This document shows, piece by piece, positions 7,401-12,391 of a stretch of DNA of 12,391 nt (positions within the stretch are counted from its first letter, which is position 1; each line of letters begins with the position of its first letter). Below the pieces are notes generated by a model. It saw only the letters and a program-made list of their open reading frames with translations. It did not search any database and was not told the DNA's origin. The position numbers were made by a program, and so were the translations under genes. The stretch comes from Actinomycetota bacterium (GTDB lineage: Bacteria; Actinomycetota; Humimicrobiia; Humimicrobiales; Humimicrobiaceae). The stretch lies in NCBI GenBank assembly GCA_018400395.1, contig JAGYMN010000035.1, positions 1 through 12,391 on the forward strand. Direction: 5' to 3'.

Positions 7401-7657
7401 TTTATTTTATATTTAAATTTCAAACATACAAAATTAAGTGAAGATATTAGCATATATAAAAAAATTTGTACAGCTATTTCTACCAACAAATTTTTCTAAT
7501 TGGAAAGGCCGTATTTTTATATAATATACCTAATAAAACGCCGGTTTTTTAAACCAATCGCCAATTAATTATTAAATATTTGATGATAATTTATCTTATT
7601 GTATAAGTTTTTCATAAAATTATTGAAGAATTTTCATTTTTTTTATTTATCTTTAAC
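7401..7657. other. AT-rich intergenic region between malic enzyme and T-box
   Basis: Apart from the weak hairpin at 7541-7557 this stretch shows no gene. It must contain the promoter for the T-box leader. Weak candidates on the minus strand are TTGTAT (7426-7431) with TAAAAT (7404-7409), spacer 16. That pair would start RNA slightly inside the first stem I pairs, so I do not trust it. Confidence 0.4.
7541..7557 (-). terminator. Weak hairpin behind the malic enzyme
   Basis: On the minus strand TTGGTTT pairs with AAACCGG (two G:T pairs) around an AAA loop, followed by CG and TTTT. It lies about 100 nt beyond the malic enzyme stop. It is short and only a tentative terminator. Confidence 0.3.
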
Positions 7658-8890
7658 TTAAATTTTTTTTCTGGCCCCGGCAATATTCTCAGCTTTTAAT
7701 CTTATCTTTTCAATATCTATACCATCATCTGCGCATCCAGATTTCACTGCAGAAAGCGCAACAGCAACTGCCACTGCTGGAAGTACTGCCGGATCGAATG
7801 GTTTGGGTATTATATGATCATATCTTAAATCATCAGATACTATATCTGCAATCGCCTCTGCTGCAGCAAGCTTCATCTCCATATTTATCTCACTTGCCCC
7901 GGCATCAAGTGCGCCCCTGAATATTCCGGGGAATGCAAGTACATTGTTTACCTGATTGGGATAATCGCTTCTACCGGTAGCAATTATTTTTACTCCAGCT
8001 TTTTTTGCAATACCTGGATCTATCTCGGGTTCAGGGTTTGCAAGAGCAAATATTATGGGGTGTTTTTTCATAACAGCTGTCATCTGCGGTGTTAGCAGAC
8101 CAGCTGCAGATACACCGATAAAAACATCTGCTTCATCGAGTGCATCAATAAGGCTTCCCTGGAGTCCATCAGAGTTGGTAATACCTGCAATCCTTTCCTT
8201 ATAACTTCCCAGCCTCCCTCTTGACTGGCATATTATCCCTTTTGAGTCGCAGACTAAAATATTATTTACATCAATATATTTCAATAGATTTAAAATTGAG
8301 GTACCTGCAGCACCTGCACCATTTATAACTATTTTCAAATCCCTTATATCTTTATCATATAATCTGCATGCATTAAACAATCCTGCCAGGGTAACTATTG
8401 CAGTACCATGCTGGTCATCATGAAATATAAGCATATCCGTTTCTTTTTTTAACCTATCCTCTATTTCAAAACACCGGGGTGCCGATATGTCTTCCAGATT
8501 AATACCTGAAAACGATGGCTCGAGAAGCTTTACTGTTTCTACTATTGTATCAATATCCTGACTATCTATGCATAATGGGAAGGCAGAAACTCCCCCAAAC
8601 TGCCTGAAAAGCACACATTTCCCCTCCATTACGGGCAAAGCTGCCCTGGCACCTATGTTGCCCAGACCAAGCACAGCAGAACCATCCGAGACAACAGCTA
8701 TCATATTCCCTCTTGCTGTATATGTATTTAATCTTGAGGGATCTTTGTGGATTTCCCTGCACGGACCAGCAACCCCCGGAGAATAAGCGAGTGAAAGATC
8801 TTTTTCATCTTTCACTTCTACTTTTGAAACCACGTCTATCTTGCCCTGATTTTTTTGGTGCATGATCAAGGATTCTTTATATATGTCCAT
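7658..8890 (-). CDS. Malic enzyme (malate dehydrogenase, oxaloacetate-decarboxylating)
   Basis: The enzyme converts malate to pyruvate and CO2 with reduction of NAD(P)+, linking C4 acids to pyruvate in the cytoplasm. At 410 residues it is the short bacterial form, without the phosphotransacetylase-like domain of MaeB-type enzymes. Visible features are catalytic Tyr36 in AYSPGVAGPC and Lys91 in GKCVLF. Metal ligands are likely in NLEDIS (E133, D134) and FHDDQHGTA (156-164). The Rossmann loop is GAGAAG (191-196), and the later motifs are ANPEPE and NVLAFPGIFRGALD. An Asp (215) ends the second strand of the Rossmann fold, which usually favours NAD over NADP; that is inference. The ATG has a modest AGGGA upstream. 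It appears to be transcribed alone, as a T-box leader follows it. Confidence 0.95.
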   Translation of the reverse strand: MDIYKESLIMHQKNQGKIDVVSKVEVKDEKDLSLAYSPGVAGPCREIHKDPSRLNTYTARGNMIAVVSDGSAVLGLGNIGARAALPVMEGKCVLFRQFGGVSAFPLCIDSQDIDTIVETVKLLEPSFSGINLEDISAPRCFEIEDRLKKETDMLIFHDDQHGTAIVTLAGLFNACRLYDKDIRDLKIVINGAGAAGTSILNLLKYIDVNNILVCDSKGIICQSRGRLGSYKERIAGITNSDGLQGSLIDALDEADVFIGVSAAGLLTPQMTAVMKKHPIIFALANPEPEIDPGIAKKAGVKIIATGRSDYPNQVNNVLAFPGIFRGALDAGASEINMEMKLAAAEAIADIVSDDLRYDHIIPKPFDPAVLPAVAVAVALSAVKSGCADDGIDIEKIRLKAENIAGARKKI

Positions 8891-8973
8891 TGATTTTTCC
8901 CTGTCCGCTCTATTTACCTAAAATTTCCTACCTTCAAATATTCCTATATGATTATAAGAAATTGAGGAAAATT

Positions 8974-9003
8974 ATTATAGAATTTTTAATTTCCAGAAAT
9001 CAA
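8974..9003 (-). promoter_or_regulatory. Candidate promoter of the malic enzyme gene
   Basis: On the minus strand TTGATT (8998-9003) and a perfect TATAAT (8974-8979) are 18 nt apart. The start of transcription would be near 8967, giving a leader of about 75 nt. A second TATAAT at 8951-8956 has no matching -35. Confidence 0.5.
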
Positions 9004-9045
9004 ATATTATCCATATCATCAATATTTTAATAATGTATCTTCAAA

Positions 9046-9747
9046 TCATTTTTCTTTCATTATAACAGGACTTCTTACCGCCCTTTTATATGCAATTTTT
9101 TTAAGAACTGACCCTTCTAATGAAAAATCTCCGGCTATACTTTTCAGATCAAGCCTTAGAAGCGGGTAGAGCTGGTCATTTTTCTTGAGGTAAAAACCGT
9201 TGTTTATCAGAAATTTAAATGATAGAAGCGGGCTGTTTTCAAATTCTTCATCGTCAATATCATCATCCAGCCTTTTACCTATTGTTTCTATTGAATAAGC
9301 TTTCTTTCTTATAAGGTCCTTCTCCAGTTCAATAAGCAGCCTCTTTTTAATTGCCTCGCCCCTTTGAGAAGGTTCTGCATATATGCATCCAAGAAAAGTG
9401 CTCCTGGGATCAGGGGGGTATACCTTAAACGATCTTAATCTTGGAAATAAATTACAGCTTCCGGCACATAATATTCCTAAACAATATCTGTTTTTAAAGG
9501 CAGCCTTTACAGTTCCCCCATTATTAATAAAAATACCAAGTTTTTTTTCTCCGGTCTTTTTATAGCTTTGTTCATGAAATTTAAATCTCAGAAGGTATTT
9601 TATATCGGGAAGGCTTTTTATTTCCAATATTTCCCTCAATAAATTCCTGTCATCATTTCCAAACCAGAAATTACAGTCTGCGCACTTTATACTGATTTTT
9701 TCCAGCTTTTCAGCTGAAATATCACTTATTGTTACTTTTTCCTCCAT
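9046..9747 (-). CDS. GNAT-like N-acetyltransferase family protein, function unknown
   Basis: The 233-residue protein looks like the GNAT families that have an N-terminal CxxC followed by aromatic residues. It has Cys22-x-x-Cys25 in KCADCNFWF. A central segment with GILCAGSCNLFPR follows (91-103). FLGCIYAEPSQRGEAIKKRLL (118-138) corresponds to strand 4, the acyl-CoA loop and helix 3. The C-terminal FLINNGFYL and YPLLRLDL match the usual end of these proteins. The acyl-CoA loop is degraded: where GNATs have R/Q-x-x-G-x-G/A it reads RGEAIK, so the two conserved small residues are Ala132 and Lys134. Six cysteines (22, 25, 89, 94, 98, 121) could bind metal. The substrate is unknown. The ATG has only a distant AGGA. 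It is divergent from the aminotransferase gene. Confidence 0.72.
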   Translation of the reverse strand: MEEKVTISDISAEKLEKISIKCADCNFWFGNDDRNLLREILEIKSLPDIKYLLRFKFHEQSYKKTGEKKLGIFINNGGTVKAAFKNRYCLGILCAGSCNLFPRLRSFKVYPPDPRSTFLGCIYAEPSQRGEAIKKRLLIELEKDLIRKKAYSIETIGKRLDDDIDDEEFENSPLLSFKFLINNGFYLKKNDQLYPLLRLDLKSIAGDFSLEGSVLKKIAYKRAVRSPVIMKEK

Positions 9748-9783
9748 AATTATTACTAATATCCTGCATTAGATTTTAGATTA

Positions 9784-9811
9784 ATTATAACATTTAATAA
9801 TATTGTTTAAA
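9784..9811 (-). promoter_or_regulatory. Weak candidate promoter of the GNAT-like gene
   Basis: On the minus strand a perfect TATAAT (9784-9789) is preceded at 16 nt by TTTAAA (9806-9811), a poor -35. The -10 is convincing in itself, but AT-rich sequence makes chance matches common. It lies in the 205-nt divergent gap to the aminotransferase. Confidence 0.35.
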
Positions 9812-9906
9812 CTTGTAAATCACTTTTGAAGTTTTGGGCGATTTAATATATATTTATAACTTATTATTTATTAAATACCTTTGTTTTTTAGAAAAGTATT
9901 ATTCTT

Positions 9907-9936
9907 TTGAGAATATGAACATTATTTATATAAAAT
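9907..9936 (+). promoter_or_regulatory. Candidate promoter of the aminotransferase-ddl pair
   Basis: TTGAGA (9907-9912) is followed at 16 nt by TATAAA (9929-9934), or at 18 nt by TAAAAT (9931-9936). Either would start RNA about 10 nt before the ATG at 9953. This fits the absence of a Shine-Dalgarno there. Confidence 0.5.
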
Positions 9937-9952
9937 CTTTTAAACTGTACTG

Positions 9953-11206
9953 ATGGCTAAAAAAGTAACTTTTGATTATTGGAAACACCTTTATTCCAGA
10001 CGTACCAGGGAAATGGTATCATCGGAAATCAGGGACCTTCTCTCGCTTTCGGCCCGGGAGGATATAATTTCTTTCTCTGGAGGATTACCTGAAGTCAGGG
10101 CTTTAAATTATCAAAAGCTGGAAAAATATATAAAACGTTCCTTAAAGACAGATGGGGATATAACTCTGCAATATGGCGACTCTAATGGATATTATCCTCT
10201 CAGGACAAGACTTATAGAAGTTATGGCACTGGAAGGAATAAAAATTGATGAAGAGGATATAATAATCACTACAGGAGGGCAGCAGGCGCTGGACCTACTG
10301 GCAAAAGTATTTATTGATTCAGGTGACTATATTATAACCGAAGCACCGACCTATACAGGTGCCCTCAATGCATTTAAGGCCTATGAAGCAAAAATAGCCG
10401 GTATATCTTCGGATAAGGATGGCATTATTGTTTCAGAAGTTGAGAAAAAATTAAAATATTTTTATGATAATAATAAAATAGTAAAATTTATATATCTAGT
10501 TCCAAATTTTTCCAATCCTTCCGGATTCACTCTAAGCATGGCCCGAAGGAAAGAGCTCTTAAAAATTGTGAAAAAATACAATACTGTGATTATTGAAGAT
10601 AATCCTTATGGAATGCTAAGATATGAGGGAAGACCTGTACCATCCATAAAGGAAATGGATATAAATGGTGACAACAAAAGTGTAATATATATAAGTACTC
10701 TTTCCAAATTGTTTGCTCCGGGTTTTAGAATAGGCTGGATTGTTGCCCCGCACCTCATAATTGAAAAACTTATACTTGGAGTACAGTCCTCTGTACTTTG
10801 CAGCAGCTCTTTTTCACAGAGGATAGCATATGAATACTTTTCGGATCCTTCATGGAAAGACAACATAACTGAATTTATAAAGATATACCATAAAAGAAGA
10901 AATGCTATGCTGCAGGCCCTGGAAGAAAACCTTTCCGGGATAGCTACGTGGTCAAAGCCCGAAGGAGGCTTTTTTATATGGTTGAAAGTACCTCATTATA
11001 TCAATACCAGGGATATGCTTGCTGACGCAGTAGGAAGAAAAGTTGCATTCGTACCGGGGACCGGGTTTTATTCTGACGGAAGAGGGAAGGATGCAGCCAG
11101 ACTGGCATTTTGTACCGAAACCAGTGAAAATATCAAAAAGGGCATCAAAATCCTTTCAGAAATCATTAAAGAAAAAATCAAACTATATGAAAGTTTTCCC
11201 CGATAA
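9953..11206 (+). CDS. PLP-dependent aminotransferase, class I/II (LysN/MocR-catalytic-domain-like)
   Basis: This fold-type I aminotransferase moves an amino group between an amino acid and a 2-oxo acid in the cytoplasm. The 417-residue protein aligns with the 2-aminoadipate/aromatic (AAT-I, MdlN-LysN) group: SGGLPE (42-47), QYGDSNGYYPLR (73-84), TGGQQALDL (107-115), Asn188 in NPSG, Asp216 and Tyr219 in EDNPYG, the Schiff-base Lys252 in STLSKLFAPG, and Arg259. There is no N-terminal GntR helix-turn-helix, so it is an enzyme and not a MocR regulator. The amino donor cannot be read from sequence; branched-chain, aromatic or 2-aminoadipate substrates are typical. No Shine-Dalgarno precedes the ATG, and the best promoter is very close. 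It is followed by ddl after a short gap and is probably co-transcribed. Confidence 0.93.
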   Translation: MAKKVTFDYWKHLYSRRTREMVSSEIRDLLSLSAREDIISFSGGLPEVRALNYQKLEKYIKRSLKTDGDITLQYGDSNGYYPLRTRLIEVMALEGIKIDEEDIIITTGGQQALDLLAKVFIDSGDYIITEAPTYTGALNAFKAYEAKIAGISSDKDGIIVSEVEKKLKYFYDNNKIVKFIYLVPNFSNPSGFTLSMARRKELLKIVKKYNTVIIEDNPYGMLRYEGRPVPSIKEMDINGDNKSVIYISTLSKLFAPGFRIGWIVAPHLIIEKLILGVQSSVLCSSSFSQRIAYEYFSDPSWKDNITEFIKIYHKRRNAMLQALEENLSGIATWSKPEGGFFIWLKVPHYINTRDMLADAVGRKVAFVPGTGFYSDGRGKDAARLAFCTETSENIKKGIKILSEIIKEKIKLYESFPR

Positions 11207-11229
11207 AAAATAAAAAAAGAGTGATAAAA

Positions 11230-12168
11230 ATGAAAAAAAATATTGCAGTCCTTATGGGCGGAAGATCTCTTGAAAGAGAGATTTCAATAAAAAGCGGACA
11301 GAGAGTTTCAAATGCACTCAGAAAGCTTGGCTACAATGTAACAAAACTCGATGTCGATCAATCTCTAGTAGAAAACCTTACCTCTTATAAATTTGATCTT
11401 GTATATATTGCACTGCATGGAAAAGATGGTGAAGACGGGACGGTTCAGGAAATGCTTGAGGTACTGGGAATACCCTACACAGGCCCCGGTGTGTATTCCA
11501 ATGTATTAAGCTTTGATAAGATAATATCCAAGCAGATCTTTAACAATCTCGAAATTCCTACTCCTGACTTTTACTTTTTAAATGCAAGTGCTTTCAGCGA
11601 GCTCGGGGCTTCCAAGCTTTTACCCCTCATAATAAAAAAAATTGGGCTCCCTCTGGTAATAAAACCATCAGCACAGGGGTCTGCTCTGGGAATAAAGCTT
11701 GCAAAGAGAAAAGAAGATCTGACAGATGCTATAATTTCCGCTCTCGGGTATAGCAAAAAGATAATTCTTGAAAAATACGTCAGGGGGACAGAACTTGCAG
11801 TCAGTATTATAGGTAATGATAAACCGGAATCCCTGCCAATTGTGGAGATAGTACCAGAAAAAAACTTTTTTGATTTTGATTCAAGGTCTAAAGCCTCCGG
11901 TACTGAATATTTCATTCCCGCCAGAATTTCACCTGGTGAGGCAAAAAAAGTTATAGATACTGCACTTTCTGTACACAGGGCCCTGAGATGTACAAGACTT
12001 TCCAGGGTAGATATAATACTTGACAGCAGAGATGGGATCCCCTATGTTCTGGAGCTTAACACTTCACCCGGTATGACTGACAACAGTCTTCTTCCCATGG
12101 CCGCTGAAGAAGCAGGGATGTCCTTTGAAGAACTGGTTGACAGAATAGTAAAGATGTCTATTGCCTAG
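11230..12168 (+). CDS. ddl: D-alanine--D-alanine ligase
   Basis: This ATP-grasp enzyme joins two D-alanines for the peptidoglycan precursor. From the ATG at 11230 it has 312 residues (E. coli DdlB 306). Conserved residues in DdlB terms are Glu15 (SLERE), His63 with GKDGEDG (63-70), Lys145 and Ser151 in KPSAQGS, Arg259 in SRVD, and the ELNTSPGM Mg/phosphate site (275-282). In the omega loop (FFDFDSRSKASGTEY, 213-227) the DdlB Lys215-Tyr216 pair is replaced by Arg219-Ser220 by hand alignment. This Tyr position influences the second substrate in D-Ala-D-Lac and D-Ser ligases. A GTG three codons upstream (11221) is an alternative start, but GAGTGAT at 11219-11225 fits the ATG better. It is 23 nt behind the aminotransferase. 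Confidence 0.96.
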   Translation: MKKNIAVLMGGRSLEREISIKSGQRVSNALRKLGYNVTKLDVDQSLVENLTSYKFDLVYIALHGKDGEDGTVQEMLEVLGIPYTGPGVYSNVLSFDKIISKQIFNNLEIPTPDFYFLNASAFSELGASKLLPLIIKKIGLPLVIKPSAQGSALGIKLAKRKEDLTDAIISALGYSKKIILEKYVRGTELAVSIIGNDKPESLPIVEIVPEKNFFDFDSRSKASGTEYFIPARISPGEAKKVIDTALSVHRALRCTRLSRVDIILDSRDGIPYVLELNTSPGMTDNSLLPMAAEEAGMSFEELVDRIVKMSIA

Positions 12169-12216
12169 CTGTTTTCTTATATTTAAATAATTTATTAAGC
12201 AACATCATTGTTTATT

Positions 12217-12245
12217 TTGACAACCTGATTCGGCTCTGCTACTAT
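12217..12245 (+). promoter_or_regulatory. Strong promoter of tRNA-Arg
   Basis: A perfect -35 TTGACA (12217-12222) is followed after 17 nt by TACTAT (12240-12245), four of six -10 bases. RNA would start near 12252, about 7 nt before the mature tRNA. Confidence 0.75.
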
Positions 12246-12258
12246 TCTATTGCTCTGT

Positions 12259-12335
12259 GTCCCTGTAGCTCAGATGGATAGAGCACAGGATTCCTAATCC
12301 TGGTGTCGGCAGTTCGAATCTGCCCAGGGACACCA
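12259..12335 (+). tRNA. tRNA-Arg (anticodon CCT)
   Basis: The 77-nt sequence gives a complete cloverleaf: acceptor GTCCCTG/CAGGGAC, D arm GCTC/GAGC, anticodon stem CAGGA/TCCTG with loop TTCCTAA, T arm GGCAG/CTGCC with TTCGAAT, and an encoded ACCA end. The anticodon CCT reads the AGG arginine codon. A T8 run at 12353-12360 follows without a separate hairpin and may help end transcription. Confidence 0.98.
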
Positions 12336-12391
12336 GACTTGACTTTCCATTATTTTTTTTATCAAAAACCCTGAATATGGTAGCTATTTTA

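Noticed and set aside
7295..7489. 64-codon minus-strand ORF starting with TTG
   Set aside because: It runs through stem I of the T-box leader and lacks a family match or a ribosome-binding site; the RNA structure explains the sequence.

Overview
The window is an AT-rich bacterial chromosome segment made almost entirely of vertically inherited housekeeping genes. Several traits suggest an anaerobic, Gram-positive-type or related low-GC bacterium: the order rho, rpmE, DUF1385, prfA, prmC, a transcriptional T-box riboswitch, a zinc-type L31, a Rho protein with a long charged insertion, and a stand-alone TrpB2. A clostridial (Bacillota) lineage or a low-GC uncultivated lineage would both fit. No single gene fixes the phylum. 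I see no mobile element, phage gene, CRISPR array or toxin/defence module.

Left part (1-5249), minus strand: rho, rpmE, a DUF1385 membrane protein, prfA and prmC all read leftward, followed by an initiator tRNA with its own promoter. This block covers transcription termination (Rho), ribosome assembly (L31), translation termination (RF1) and RF1 modification (PrmC). Gaps between genes are 4 to about 120 nt. prmC starts with TTG, and its Shine-Dalgarno lies inside the last codons of prfA. A perfect 7-bp inverted repeat sits just behind the rpmE stop.

Middle part (5250-9747), minus strand: an AT-rich non-coding stretch of about 365 nt upstream of rho, then a TrpB2-type tryptophan synthase beta chain, its T-box leader, a malic enzyme, and a GNAT-like protein of unknown function. 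The T-box is the clearest regulatory element. It has a UGG (Trp) specifier codon, a UGGC acceptor-binding bulge that fits the G73 discriminator of bacterial tRNA-Trp, and a strong terminator. Low charged tRNA-Trp should therefore switch on trpB2, which can make Trp from indole and serine without a TrpA partner nearby.

Right part (9748-12391), plus strand: a fold-type I PLP aminotransferase whose best promoter leaves almost no 5' leader, then ddl (D-Ala-D-Ala ligase) a few bases downstream, then tRNA-Arg(CCT) with a consensus-like promoter. The ddl product carries Ser where E. coli DdlB has Tyr216, by hand alignment.

There is no obviously new multi-gene system. The points most worth checking are the Trp T-box/TrpB2 pair, the Ddl omega-loop substitution, the GNAT protein with an eroded acyl-CoA loop and six cysteines, and the near-leaderless aminotransferase transcript.
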